The position numbers and the translations under genes are program-made. Shown here piece after piece: positions 54,468 to 63,856 of a stretch of 64,000 bases of DNA. Position 1 is the first letter of the stretch, and the number at the start of each line of letters is the position of its first letter. The notes under the pieces were generated by a model. The model did not search any database, was not told the DNA's origin, and was given only the letters and a program-made list of their open reading frames with translations. This DNA is from Flavobacterium silvisoli (GTDB taxonomy: Bacteria > Bacteroidota > Bacteroidia > Flavobacteriales > Flavobacteriaceae): positions 232,217-296,216 of the forward strand of contig NZ_SJPE01000002.1 of NCBI RefSeq assembly GCF_004329815.1, in the 5' to 3' direction.

Positions 54468-55406
54468 TTATTTCAAATTTTCCAACATTTCCACCGTCAT
54501 AGAAGCCAAATCAAATTTATGCTTCCAGTTCCAATCCTTTTGGGCAGCACTGTCATCAATAGAAGCCGGCCAACTGTCAGCAATCTTCTGACGAAAATCG
54601 GGTTGGTAAGTAATGGTAAAATCGGGAATGTGTTTTTTAATTTCTGCGGCTATTTCTTTGGGGGTAAAACTCACCCCGGCTAAATTATACGAAGAGCGTA
54701 TTTTAATCTGTTCTGAAGGAGCCTGCATGATTTCAACGGTAGCATTAATAGCATCATCCATATACATCATCGGCAAAGCAGTATTTTCGGAAAGGAAACA
54801 TTCGTATTTGCCTTCTTTCAGGGCTTTGTGGTAAATGTCTACTGCGTAATCAGTAGTTCCTCCGCCTGGCTCGGTTGACCAACTGATCAAACCCGGATAA
54901 CGAATACTACGCACATCTACTCCATAAACATTATGATAGTACTCACACCATCTTTCACCTGTTTGTTTGCTGATACCGTAAACGGTGGTAGGCTCCATAA
55001 TGGTGTACTGAGGGGTATTAATTCTTGGAGTGGTAGGCCCGAAAACCGCTATACTCGAAGGCCAAAATACTTTTTTAACTTTTTGCGCTTTGGCCAAATT
55101 CAGTACGTGAAATAATGAGTTCATGTTCAAATCCCAGGCAAAAGCCGGATTCTTTTCAGCTGTAGCCGAAAGCAAAGCGGCCATCAAATAAATATCGGTG
55201 ATTTGGTATTGCTCCACCAAATGTTCAATCTGATTGAAATCCAAAGCATTGACTACTTCAAAAATCCCTTCATTTACAATGTCAATATTCAGTTTTCGGA
55301 TGTCGGAAGCTATCACATTGTCAACGCCGTAAATGCTTCTCAGTTTTTTGGTAAGCTCTGTCCCAATTTGCCCGCAGGCACCAATGATTAGGATTTTTGT
55401 ATTCAT
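54468..55406 (-). CDS. SDR-type L-threonine 3-dehydrogenase
   Basis: An NAD-dependent dehydrogenase of 312 residues in the extended SDR family. NAD motif GACGQIG at 9-15, Ser region WPSSIAVFGP at 115-124, catalytic Y143 and K147 in VYGISK. The middle and end (RYPGLISWSTEPGGGTTDYA, KIADSWPASIDD) match the GalE-like L-threonine dehydrogenase known from Flavobacterium frigidimaris. It would convert threonine to 2-amino-3-ketobutyrate. A TATCTTTG box lies upstream, and the leader holds a small hairpin (55435-55451). Confidence 0.9.
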   Translation of the reverse strand: MNTKILIIGACGQIGTELTKKLRSIYGVDNVIASDIRKLNIDIVNEGIFEVVNALDFNQIEHLVEQYQITDIYLMAALLSATAEKNPAFAWDLNMNSLFHVLNLAKAQKVKKVFWPSSIAVFGPTTPRINTPQYTIMEPTTVYGISKQTGERWCEYYHNVYGVDVRSIRYPGLISWSTEPGGGTTDYAVDIYHKALKEGKYECFLSENTALPMMYMDDAINATVEIMQAPSEQIKIRSSYNLAGVSFTPKEIAAEIKKHIPDFTITYQPDFRQKIADSWPASIDDSAAQKDWNWKHKFDLASMTVEMLENLK

Positions 55407-55464
55407 CTAGTGTGTTTGTTTTATTCCACTTCGCCCCTTAAAGTCTAAGGGTTCAAATGTGAAG

Positions 55465-55472
55465 CAAAGATA
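55465..55472 (-). promoter_or_regulatory. Predicted -7 box for threonine dehydrogenase
   Basis: Minus-strand TATCTTTG (55472-55465) fits TAnnTTTG, about 60 nt before the start codon. A 6-bp hairpin, CCCTTA (55435) with TAAGGG (55446), falls in the predicted leader. Confidence 0.45.
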
Positions 55473-55564
55473 CGGTTTTCAAAAATGTTTTTCGGGCAAA
55501 AAATCGTGTTCTTTTTTCAAAAAAATTACCATTCCGTTAACTGCCTTATACTGAAGTTTGCTTT

Positions 55565-55580
55565 TACCTTTGTACCTTTG
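55565..55580 (+). promoter_or_regulatory. Tandem TACCTTTG boxes before the lipoprotein-mfd operon
   Basis: TACCTTTG occurs twice without a gap (55565-55572 and 55573-55580), each a full TAnnTTTG match. The ATG is 18 nt after the second copy. Either copy could set the start site. Confidence 0.5.
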
Positions 55581-55598
55581 TGACTTAAATTTTGAACC

Positions 55599-56195
55599 AT
55601 GAAAATCACTTTTTTGAGTTTACTTTTATCTTTAGTCTGCCTTTCCTCGTGCCAGGAAGATCCAAAACTTCGCGCGTTGGAACAGGAAAGAGAAGCCCAA
55701 AAAAGAGAAATCATTTTCAACAACATCAACAAAGGATGGACATTCAATGCACAACCCATCAATACAACATCTCGAAATTTGACGGCCAATTGGGCCGAAT
55801 GGCGCACTTTCCTGAATGAATTAAACCAAAAACCCAAGAGTAGTTTGGGTGCTTTTCAACAAAAAGCCAAAACCCTCTCCAAAAAAGCTTCCGAACTCAA
55901 CAACAACATTCCGGCAGTTTTTGATTTGCCCGAAACCAGAAGCCGAATTGATGTGATTGCTACCAAAATGAATTCGATAAATCTCTTTATCCATCTCAAT
56001 CAAATTCCGGATAAAAAGGTTGTACAATTGGTACAGGAAGTCAATGTTGAATTGACGGCTTTCCAAAATCAGCTGGACGAAATTGTCCGAAAAAGTCAAA
56101 TTAAAATGGAAGAAGGCGAAAGTGACATGCTCCAAATGTTGGATACTGCCCGAGCCATTCCTACCAACAATCCAAACCTAACTCCAGTAAAATAA
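55599..56195 (+). CDS. Small lipoprotein, unknown function
   Basis: A 198-residue lipoprotein with signal MKITFLSLLLSLVCLSSC and lipobox LSSC. The mature part is mostly helical (EQEREAQKREIIFNNINKGW; AFQQKAKTLSKKASELNNNIPAVFD; VQEVNVELTAFQNQLDEIVRK split across 75-175). No family recognised. It sits 3 bp before mfd, so it shares its transcript. Confidence 0.75.
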   Translation: MKITFLSLLLSLVCLSSCQEDPKLRALEQEREAQKREIIFNNINKGWTFNAQPINTTSRNLTANWAEWRTFLNELNQKPKSSLGAFQQKAKTLSKKASELNNNIPAVFDLPETRSRIDVIATKMNSINLFIHLNQIPDKKVVQLVQEVNVELTAFQNQLDEIVRKSQIKMEEGESDMLQMLDTARAIPTNNPNLTPVK

Positions 56196-56198
56196 GTT

Positions 56199-59100
56199 TT
56201 GAGTCAAAACGCTTTATACAACAGCTATCTGCATTCGACCAAGGTCAAACAAATAGCAGATTCACTGGAAACTCCTTTGAACAAAATTCAGTTAAAAGGA
56301 CTTTCAGGCTCTTCCCTGTCGTTTGTATTTCAGGCGGTTTTTAAAAAAAGTGAAAAGCCGTTTCTTTTAATTTTAAACGAAAAAGAAGAAGCCGCATATT
56401 ATTTGAACGATTTAGAACAAATGATAGGGGCCAATGACGTACTGTTTTATCCGAGTTCGTACCGTCGCCCGTATCAGATAGAAGAAACCGACAATGCCAA
56501 CGTACTCTTGCGTTCCGAGGTGCTGAACCGCATCAATTCGCGCAAAAAACCGGCGGTAATTGTCACCTATCCTGAAGCTCTTTTTGAAAAAGTGGTCACC
56601 CGAAAGGAGCTCGACAAAAACACACTAAAAGTAGCTGTTGGCGATAACGTGTCTATCGATTTCATCAACGAAGTATTGTTTGAATACGAATTCAAGCGCG
56701 TGGACTTCATCACCGAACCGGGCGAATTTTCCGTGCGTGGCGGAATATTGGATGTGTTTTCGTTTTCCAACGACAATCCGTACCGCATTGAGTTTTTTGG
56801 CAATGAGGTCGACAGCATCCGAACCTTTGATGTCGAAACCCAATTGTCGGTAGAAAAACAAAACAAGATTACCATCATTCCCAATCTGGAGAATAAATTC
56901 ATCAAGGAAAACCGCGAAAGTTTCCTCGAATACATCAGCGACAAAACCATCCTTTGCATTGAAAATACCGAGTTTCTGACGGCTCAACTCGACAAGCTTT
57001 TTGGCAAAGCCGTTGAAACGTTTGACAAACTTTCCAAAGACATCAAACATGCTTCCCCCGAACATTTGTTCCTGAATCAGGAAGGTTTTTTGCGCAAAGC
57101 CCTGGATTTTTCCATCATCGAATTGTCGAACAAACCGCTATTCAAAACCACCAAAACGTTCGAATTTCACATACAGCCTCAACCCTCGTTCAACAAACAA
57201 TTTGATTTACTGCTGAACAATTTGAGCGACAATCATTTCAACGGATACACCAATTATTTGTTTTGTTCCAATGAAACACAGGCGAACCGCTTTCACGATA
57301 TTTTTGAAAGTTTAGACGAGGCCAATCACGAAAACATCCGCAAGCAATACCATACCATTGTCGCTTCATTGTATCAGGGATTCATCGATGAGGAAACCCA
57401 AATTGCCTGTTATACCGACCATCAGATTTTTGAGCGTTACCACAAATTCAGCATCAAAAACGGCTACTCGAAAAAGCAAACGCTGACGCTCAAAGAACTC
57501 AACTCGTTATCCGTAGGCGATTACGTCACCCACATCGATCACGGGATTGGAAAATTTGGCGGGTTGCAAAAAATTCAGGTCGAAGGCAAAACCCAGGAAG
57601 CCATCAAACTCGTCTATGCCGACAACGATATCGTGTACGTCAGCATTCACTCGCTGCACAAAATCTCGAAATACAACGGCAAAGACGGCACGCCGCCCAA
57701 GATTTACAAACTGGGTTCGAATGCCTGGAAAGTTTTAAAACAAAAAACCAAAGCACGCGTCAAGCACATTGCCTTCAACCTGATTCAGCTGTACGCCAAA
57801 CGACGCTTGGAAAAAGGATTTGCCTTTGCCCCCGACAGTTATTTGCAAAAAGAATTGGAAAGTTCGTTTATTTACGAAGACACCCCCGACCAACTCAAAG
57901 CCACCCAGGACGTTAAAGCCGACATGGAAAAAGACCGCCCGATGGACCGATTGGTCTGTGGCGACGTTGGCTTCGGGAAAACGGAAGTGGCCATTCGCGC
58001 GGCGTTCAAAGCGGTAGACAACAGCAAGCAAGTCGCAGTTTTGGTACCCACCACTATTCTGGCCTACCAACATTACCGCACGTTTTCGGAACGATTAAAA
58101 GACATGCCGGTAAAAGTGGGTTACCTCAACCGGTTCCGAACGGCCAAACAAAAAGCCCAAACCCTGGAAGACTTGGCAGCAGGCAAACTCGACATCATCA
58201 TCGGAACGCACCAATTGGTAAATAAAAACGTAAAATTTAAAGATTTAGGGTTGCTGATTGTAGACGAAGAACAAAAATTTGGGGTCAACGTCAAAGACAA
58301 ACTCAAAACCATAGCGGCCAACGTTGATACGCTTACCTTGACGGCTACGCCCATTCCGAGAACCTTGCAGTTTTCGTTAATGGCCGCCCGAGATTTATCG
58401 GTCATCACCACGCCGCCGCCCAACCGTTACCCGATAGAATCCCAAGTCGTTGGGTTTAACGAAGAATTGATACGCGATGCCATTTCGTATGAAATTCAAC
58501 GCAACGGACAGGTGTTTTTCATCAACAACCGCATTGAAAACATCAAGGAAATTGCGGGCATGATACAGCGATTGGTCCCCGACGCGCGCATAGGCATTGG
58601 TCACGGCCAAATGGACGGAGCCAAACTCGAAGAATTAATGCTCGGATTTATGAACGGGGATTTTGATGTGTTGGTCGCCACCACCATCATCGAAAGCGGA
58701 TTGGACGTGCCGAATGCCAACACGATTTTCATCAACAACGCCAATAATTTCGGGCTGTCCGACTTGCATCAAATGCGGGGACGCGTAGGCCGAAGCAATA
58801 AAAAAGCCTTCTGTTATTTTATTTGCCCGCCGTATTCCGCCATGACCGAAGAGGCGCGCAAACGCATCCAGGCCTTGGAACAATTCAGCGAATTGGGCAG
58901 CGGGTTCAACATTGCCATGAAAGATTTGGAAATTCGCGGTGCCGGAGATTTATTGGGCGGCGAACAAAGCGGTTTCATCAACGAGATTGGTTTTGAAACC
59001 TACCAAAAAATCATGAACGAAGCCATTGAAGAGCTCAAAGAAAATGAATTCAAAGAGTTGTATCAGGATGAAAATGAAGCCGAAAACAAAGAATATGTAA

Positions 59101-59561
59101 AAGATTTACAGATTGACACGGATTTTGAATTGCTCTTCCCCGATGAGTACATCAACAACATTACGGAACGCCTGAATTTGTACAACGAACTGGGCAACAT
59201 CAAAGATGAAGAAACCTTAATCAGCTTCGAAAACAAACTCATTGACCGCTTCGGGCCCTTACCTAAAGAAGCCAAAGCGCTGCTCAACAGCATCCGCATC
59301 AAATGGATAGCCACCCATGTGGGGATTGAAAAAATTATCATGAAACAGGGCAAACTGATTGGGTATTTTGTATCCGACCAGCAATCGGAGTATTACAATT
59401 CGAAGCCATTTCAACGCATGTTACAGTTTGTACAACAGCACGGCAATATTTGCAAAATGAAAGAGAAAGAAACCAAAAACGGTTTGCGTTTGCTGATTAC
59501 TTTTGAAAATGTGAAATCGATATCACGGGCGTTGGAATTCATGGAACTGATGAAATCCTAA
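56199..59561 (+). CDS. mfd: Transcription-repair coupling factor
   Basis: Mfd removes RNA polymerase stalled at lesions and recruits UvrA; 1120 residues. UvrB-like module with EFSVRGGILDVFSF (about 180), the RNA-polymerase-interacting domain from about 440 (VGDYVTHIDHGIGKFGG), Walker A GDVGFGKTEVA (about 587), motif II VDEEQKFGV, TATPIPRTLQ, and the helicase motif HQMRGRVGRS. The C-terminal TRCF domain closes the protein. The start is TTG at 56199, three bases after the lipoprotein stop; no ATG precedes the conserved region. Confidence 0.97.
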   Translation: MSQNALYNSYLHSTKVKQIADSLETPLNKIQLKGLSGSSLSFVFQAVFKKSEKPFLLILNEKEEAAYYLNDLEQMIGANDVLFYPSSYRRPYQIEETDNANVLLRSEVLNRINSRKKPAVIVTYPEALFEKVVTRKELDKNTLKVAVGDNVSIDFINEVLFEYEFKRVDFITEPGEFSVRGGILDVFSFSNDNPYRIEFFGNEVDSIRTFDVETQLSVEKQNKITIIPNLENKFIKENRESFLEYISDKTILCIENTEFLTAQLDKLFGKAVETFDKLSKDIKHASPEHLFLNQEGFLRKALDFSIIELSNKPLFKTTKTFEFHIQPQPSFNKQFDLLLNNLSDNHFNGYTNYLFCSNETQANRFHDIFESLDEANHENIRKQYHTIVASLYQGFIDEETQIACYTDHQIFERYHKFSIKNGYSKKQTLTLKELNSLSVGDYVTHIDHGIGKFGGLQKIQVEGKTQEAIKLVYADNDIVYVSIHSLHKISKYNGKDGTPPKIYKLGSNAWKVLKQKTKARVKHIAFNLIQLYAKRRLEKGFAFAPDSYLQKELESSFIYEDTPDQLKATQDVKADMEKDRPMDRLVCGDVGFGKTEVAIRAAFKAVDNSKQVAVLVPTTILAYQHYRTFSERLKDMPVKVGYLNRFRTAKQKAQTLEDLAAGKLDIIIGTHQLVNKNVKFKDLGLLIVDEEQKFGVNVKDKLKTIAANVDTLTLTATPIPRTLQFSLMAARDLSVITTPPPNRYPIESQVVGFNEELIRDAISYEIQRNGQVFFINNRIENIKEIAGMIQRLVPDARIGIGHGQMDGAKLEELMLGFMNGDFDVLVATTIIESGLDVPNANTIFINNANNFGLSDLHQMRGRVGRSNKKAFCYFICPPYSAMTEEARKRIQALEQFSELGSGFNIAMKDLEIRGAGDLLGGEQSGFINEIGFETYQKIMNEAIEELKENEFKELYQDENEAENKEYVKDLQIDTDFELLFPDEYINNITERLNLYNELGNIKDEETLISFENKLIDRFGPLPKEAKALLNSIRIKWIATHVGIEKIIMKQGKLIGYFVSDQQSEYYNSKPFQRMLQFVQQHGNICKMKEKETKNGLRLLITFENVKSISRALEFMELMKS

Positions 59562-59566
59562 CAAAA

Positions 59567-59588
59567 AAGCCACTCGATTGAGTGGCTT
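59567..59588. terminator. Bidirectional terminator, mfd/metalloprotease
   Basis: AAGCCACTC (59567-59575) pairs with GAGTGGCTT (59580-59588), loop GATT, with A-run and T-run. Confidence 0.92.
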
Positions 59589-59609
59589 TTTTGTTTATCA
59601 GAATTCAGT

Positions 59610-61802
59610 TTACATTTTAAGTATTTTGAAATTGGCTTCTTTATCGTTGAATTTTAGCTTGAAAAAATACGTTCCCGTTGCAAATTCAGAAATATCAACA
59701 TAGGCCGCCGTGTCGTTCATTTTTCGATTGAACAACAATCTGCCCTGAATGTTGTATACCGCGATTTCGGTGATGGCATCTTTTGAATTAACAGCAACCA
59801 ATCCGTTGGTAGGATTCGGAGAATAACTGTAATCTAAAAACTCGTTACTTTCTTCTCCTAATGTACCGGTACATGAGATTATGGCATTCCACCCCGATCT
59901 GGTTTCCAATTGATCCGATACAAATTTAAAGGTAAGGGAACCCTCAGATGAAGTGGAATTGAACGGCCCCGGAATTGTAGTCCCGGTTAATCCTCCGGAA
60001 GTCAAGTCCGCATAAGATTCGTCAGGACCATTGTAGATGTATAAAAAGTCATAAGTGTCCTCCAAATTAAAACTTGCAAACGTAACTTTTAATTTTAATC
60101 CCTGATTGTACGGCGTTATGGTTCTTACCCAAGTTTCCATATTGGTATAAGATCCGCTGGTTCCTCCGGTATCGGTAAATTGCATGCCCGTACACACATT
60201 GGCAGTATTGGTAGCGAAAATCTTTTCTCTGTTTGCCGGAATAATAGTATTGTTAACACATAATGGTCTTATTCGAATTTTATAATACGTATTTGCATTT
60301 AATCCTGTGGCCGAATAACTATTTGTAGTGGCGGTATTCCAAACTATATTGGTAGAGGCAAATGGCGTAACGGCTACTTCCCACGAAGTATTATATTCAT
60401 CAGCCCAGGTGAAATGTACCGTTGTCGGAGATACACTATCAATAGTGATATCTGTCACCGTATTAATACAAGTATTGATTCCGTCAAAACTCAAACATTG
60501 TGAATTATTAACGGTATTGAGAATTAAAGCAGCGGGTTGTGGCCCAAAACCATTATTGAAACTAATCCCTACACCCGATACCAAATGACAATAACTCATA
60601 ATGGTTCCTTTCACGGTAGTAGAAGGAATCGTTGCCGGTGTAGTCATACACGAACCTCCTTCCCAGTTAGACCCCAAGGCATAAGGAGCACAATTGTCGA
60701 TGGCGGTTGCATTACCATTCCAAAAACAAGCGTGGGTGTGAGGTGATCCGAATAAATGACCAAACTCATGCGTAATTACCTGTACGGTCCAGGAATAAAC
60801 AGGCACGGTTGAAAAACTGTAATCAACATCCGAATAACAATAATTATTTTCTGAACAAAGTCCGTTGATAGCCGAAGCTACACCTCCAAGACCTCCTGTA
60901 TCAACCCCTACCAATCCTCCTAAATCACCATCAAAAATAGGTCTTTGCTCGTGAAAGGCATTCAGATAATCACTTGATGAGGATCCAACACCTTCATAAA
61001 CATCTTGATCTGTCCAAATGTAAATAGACTTCAAAGCTGTAGAAACCCCTTCATTATTGTAAAGCGTCTGTACATTATTAAAAACCGAAGTCATCCAGTT
61101 AGTAGTATTGGTAGTGCTGTTTCCTTGACTTTGATACAGATCGTAATCTACCTCAAAATACAAGGTAACCCATCTGTTGCTCAATGTGTTTTGGGTCGAC
61201 TGTGTTGTTTTTTTCGGCAACAACTGCGAATCCTCTACGTGACAATCAAATTGGTTTGAAATTTTCATTTTGGCATCAGAATACACTATATAATCTTGCT
61301 GATTATTAGGTTTGTCCAACTTAGCCACCACTACATTCCCCAAGGCTGAGCTTGAAACAATCCCATTGAACTCCCCGTTAAAAAAATTGAAAGATGACAC
61401 AGAATTAGGCTCTCCGTCAATAATTCCTTTGTAGTGAACTCCTTTTGAATAACTGATGTTTTTGCTTTTATCGGTATCCACGTGGAAGCCTTCAGCAAAT
61501 AAATTCACCTTGTACAAAAGCACCGAAATGGTTTGGTTTTGATATGGTATTTCCAATGCTATGTAATCGTCCTGATGGGCAACCACTTCATTCACTTTGG
61601 CTGTATTCAATGTGGCTAAAGTGGCTCCTTCTACAACTTTTTCAACATTGGCATCAACAGTATTGAAGGTAGGTGTCAATACTGAAATTGTCTTGAAATT
61701 GGTGTTAGAATTTTGCAATTCAATCACATGCTGGGCTATTTTGTTTTGTGCGGTCAGACCAACACAACTCAAAAAAGCAGCTAATAATATAATTCTCTTC
61801 AT
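59610..61802 (-). CDS. Secreted reprolysin-like zinc metalloprotease, T9SS cargo
   Basis: 730 residues from the ATG at 61802 (MKRIILLAAFLSCVGLTAQ signal). A propeptide-like region covers about 20-185. The catalytic domain has VITHEFGHLFGSPHTHAC (HExxHxxGxxH, about residue 347) and ends with GTIMSYCH, the Met-turn. A fibronectin III domain (about 455-550), a CUB domain (CTGMQFTDTGGTSGSYTN to WNAIISC) and a T9SS type A sorting domain (SPNPTNGLVAV ... FKILKM) follow. It should act outside the cell or on its surface. The upstream ATG at 61826 is less likely. Confidence 0.92.
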   Translation of the reverse strand: MKRIILLAAFLSCVGLTAQNKIAQHVIELQNSNTNFKTISVLTPTFNTVDANVEKVVEGATLATLNTAKVNEVVAHQDDYIALEIPYQNQTISVLLYKVNLFAEGFHVDTDKSKNISYSKGVHYKGIIDGEPNSVSSFNFFNGEFNGIVSSSALGNVVVAKLDKPNNQQDYIVYSDAKMKISNQFDCHVEDSQLLPKKTTQSTQNTLSNRWVTLYFEVDYDLYQSQGNSTTNTTNWMTSVFNNVQTLYNNEGVSTALKSIYIWTDQDVYEGVGSSSSDYLNAFHEQRPIFDGDLGGLVGVDTGGLGGVASAINGLCSENNYCYSDVDYSFSTVPVYSWTVQVITHEFGHLFGSPHTHACFWNGNATAIDNCAPYALGSNWEGGSCMTTPATIPSTTVKGTIMSYCHLVSGVGISFNNGFGPQPAALILNTVNNSQCLSFDGINTCINTVTDITIDSVSPTTVHFTWADEYNTSWEVAVTPFASTNIVWNTATTNSYSATGLNANTYYKIRIRPLCVNNTIIPANREKIFATNTANVCTGMQFTDTGGTSGSYTNMETWVRTITPYNQGLKLKVTFASFNLEDTYDFLYIYNGPDESYADLTSGGLTGTTIPGPFNSTSSEGSLTFKFVSDQLETRSGWNAIISCTGTLGEESNEFLDYSYSPNPTNGLVAVNSKDAITEIAVYNIQGRLLFNRKMNDTAAYVDISEFATGTYFFKLKFNDKEANFKILKM

Positions 61803-61867
61803 AGTTTTTTTTACAAAGTTATTCAAATTGAATCAATTCATTATTAATAGGTTCCAAAATAACACAT

Positions 61868-62227
61868 TTAAAAATGATAAAAAGCATCCTGCAGATGTTC
61901 TATCTTGAAATCATCCTGATGCTTAGACACCGCTATGATATCAAATCGAACAACCACATCCAAATCGTTAGAAATGATATATTCATTAATGGCTTTGACC
62001 AAAAGCTGTATTTTCCTGGGCTTTACAAAATCCTGTGGCAAACCAAACTCTACTGATGAACGGGTCTTGACTTCAACCACAGCCAACACATGCTCTTTCT
62101 GTGCAATGATGTCAATTTCCGCCTTTTGATAGGTCCAATTGGTTTCCAATAAGTCATATCCGTTTCGCTTCAGATAGTCCGCAGCCATCTCTTCTCCCAG
62201 TCTGCCCAGTTCGTTATGCTCTGCCAT
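61868..62227 (-). CDS. YraN/UPF0102 nuclease-fold protein
   Basis: A 119-residue protein of the UPF0102 family with a Holliday-junction-resolvase-like fold: LGRLGEEMAADYL at 8-20, AEIDIIAQK at 36-44 and VVEVKTRSS at 51-59, which supply the acidic and lysine residues of a PD-(D/E)XK site. Its role is not established. It lies 26 bp downstream of the LD-carboxypeptidase gene on the same strand. Confidence 0.92.
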   Translation of the reverse strand: MAEHNELGRLGEEMAADYLKRNGYDLLETNWTYQKAEIDIIAQKEHVLAVVEVKTRSSVEFGLPQDFVKPRKIQLLVKAINEYIISNDLDVVVRFDIIAVSKHQDDFKIEHLQDAFYHF

Positions 62228-62253
62228 ACCTATAAAAATTGTTAACCGACTGC

Positions 62254-63219
62254 CTACTCAAAAACCACCTTACTCGTCTCTGCAGTAACTTCCATCGAAA
62301 CCTGTCTGCCCAAAATCAGAGCGCGGTTGTCCCGTATGTGCCCGGCCGGAAAATTATAAATAATCGGAATATCCAATCCCTTTACCGCATCTTCAATGAT
62401 TTCGAGTGCATTTCTGCCCCACGGAATTTCATTGTCTTTCATTTCGGTCATGCCGCCTACGATAATCCCTTTCAGGCTCGCCAAACAACCGTTGCGTTTT
62501 AAATTCATCATCATACGATCTACGTGATACAAATACTCATCCAAATCTTCTAAAAACAATATTTTATCGCGGCAATCAATAGCCGATTCCGAACCCAGCA
62601 AACTGTACAAAATAGACAAGTTTCCGCCGACTAACTCTCCCTTGGCTTTGCCCAAATGATTCAACGCATCGCAATCCAACGTATAGGCTAATGCATCACC
62701 AAACCAGGCCGCACACAGCGAATTTTTGGCTTCATCGGTAGCTCTGGGTATGGCCACGGGCATCGTAGCATGAAGAGACTCAATACCCATGCGGTTCAAA
62801 TGACTGTGTAACACGGTAACATCGCTAAACCCTACAATCCATTTTGGGTTTTGCCTGAATTTTGTAAAATCCAACCTGTCAATGATTTTTACCGTACCAT
62901 ATCCGCCGCGGACGCACCAAATGGCCTTGATGTTCGGATTGTCCATCTGTTCCTGAAAATCAGCCGCACGCTGCTCGTCAGTTCCGGCCAACTGGTAGTA
63001 ATCCAACCCGATGGTTTTCCCGATTTTCACCTTTAATCCCCAACCTTCCAGTAAATCTAGGGTAGGTTTTAAGTTGTCTTCAATGTTTTTTCGGGCTGTC
63101 GAAACCAGGGCAACCGTGTCGCCTTTTTGGAGATAAGGTGGTGTAATCATTTTCTTTTGAGAATAAATGAATGAAATGGTAAAGAGTAAAATTAGACTAA
63201 TGGAAACTTTCGAATTCAT
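62254..63219 (-). CDS. S66-family LD-carboxypeptidase
   Basis: A 321-residue serine peptidase that trims the terminal D-alanine from muropeptide tetrapeptides during peptidoglycan recycling. Nucleophile S132 (VGFSDVTV), Glu in FLEDLDEYLYH (about 224) and His in PAGHIRDN (about 296). The N-terminus (MNSKVSISLILLFTISFIYSQ) looks like a signal peptide, so this copy may act in the periplasm; a start at M24 (MITPPYL) would give the cytoplasmic form. Confidence 0.92.
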   Translation of the reverse strand: MNSKVSISLILLFTISFIYSQKKMITPPYLQKGDTVALVSTARKNIEDNLKPTLDLLEGWGLKVKIGKTIGLDYYQLAGTDEQRAADFQEQMDNPNIKAIWCVRGGYGTVKIIDRLDFTKFRQNPKWIVGFSDVTVLHSHLNRMGIESLHATMPVAIPRATDEAKNSLCAAWFGDALAYTLDCDALNHLGKAKGELVGGNLSILYSLLGSESAIDCRDKILFLEDLDEYLYHVDRMMMNLKRNGCLASLKGIIVGGMTEMKDNEIPWGRNALEIIEDAVKGLDIPIIYNFPAGHIRDNRALILGRQVSMEVTAETSKVVFE

Positions 63220-63288
63220 TGTTCAAAAATAACATTAAAATTTTTATGGGCGTCGACCCCGAATAACTTTGTCTTGTCCTAAAATAGC

Positions 63289-63309
63289 TATACACTAAAA
63301 AAGTGTATA
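63289..63309 (+). promoter_or_regulatory. Hairpin at the transposase start
   Basis: TATACAC (63289-63295) pairs with GTGTATA (63303-63309), 7-nt loop. The 3' arm covers a GTG and touches the ATG of orfA. In RNA read in from outside it could hide the start, a known way for IS elements to resist outside transcription. Confidence 0.45.
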
Positions 63310-63854
63310 TGGAAAACCCTGCACAAGAGATTTATGCTTCACGGGAGCACAAACAGAGCCGTTATGACAAACGCTTGATTTTAAAAATTGTCAAAGAAGT
63401 TGAAAAAGGATTGCCTAGAAAAGAAGCTACCCGGATTTATGGATTAGGAAAAGCATCGTTAGATGGTTGGATGAGGGATTATGGTTCACCCGAATATCAA
63501 GAAAAAATCAAACGCAGGAGTTATACAAACCTTCAAAAACGTACTATTGTTACAGCTATAGAACAAGGAAGATTGACCATTAAGGATGCTAAAGTGTCCT
63601 ATAATATCAAGAGCGAGAAAATAATCAGAAATTGGATAGTACAATATAAATCAGAAAAAGTCGAAATTTGTATTGAAAACACATCACCCATGGCTAAGGA
63701 CAAACCATCTTCCAAGGATTTAGAAAAAGCAGCTTTAGAAAAAGCTTTACAGCAGGCAGAACTTAAAATAAAAGCCCTGAACACCCTGATTGATGTAGCC
63801 GAAGAACAACTCAAAATTGACATTAGAAAAAAGTCTGGTGCCAAACAGTCTTAA
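63309..63854 (+). CDS. IS3-family transposase OrfA
   Basis: About 181 residues from the ATG at 63309; a GTG at 63303 is possible. Two helix-turn-helix segments are visible: GLPRKEATRIYGLGKASLDGW (positions 35-55 region) and GRLTIKDAKVSYNIKSEKIIRNW. The C-terminus is a coiled coil (KALQQAELKIKALNTLIDVAEEQL), the usual OrfA leucine-zipper. OrfA binds the IS ends and, by frameshift, becomes the N-terminus of the OrfAB transposase. The protein is longer than the common OrfA of about 100 residues but normal for the double-HTH type. Confidence 0.85.
   Translation: MENPAQEIYASREHKQSRYDKRLILKIVKEVEKGLPRKEATRIYGLGKASLDGWMRDYGSPEYQEKIKRRSYTNLQKRTIVTAIEQGRLTIKDAKVSYNIKSEKIIRNWIVQYKSEKVEICIENTSPMAKDKPSSKDLEKAALEKALQQAELKIKALNTLIDVAEEQLKIDIRKKSGAKQS
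63827..63833 (+). other. Programmed -1 frameshift site (A6G)
   Basis: AAAAAAG is placed so that OrfA reads A-AAA-AAG, the exact phase for tandem -1 slippage. The -1 frame from 63833 stays open into orfB (VWCQTVLKMKQDF), which would give an OrfAB fusion. Confidence 0.7.
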
Positions 63855-63856
63855 AA

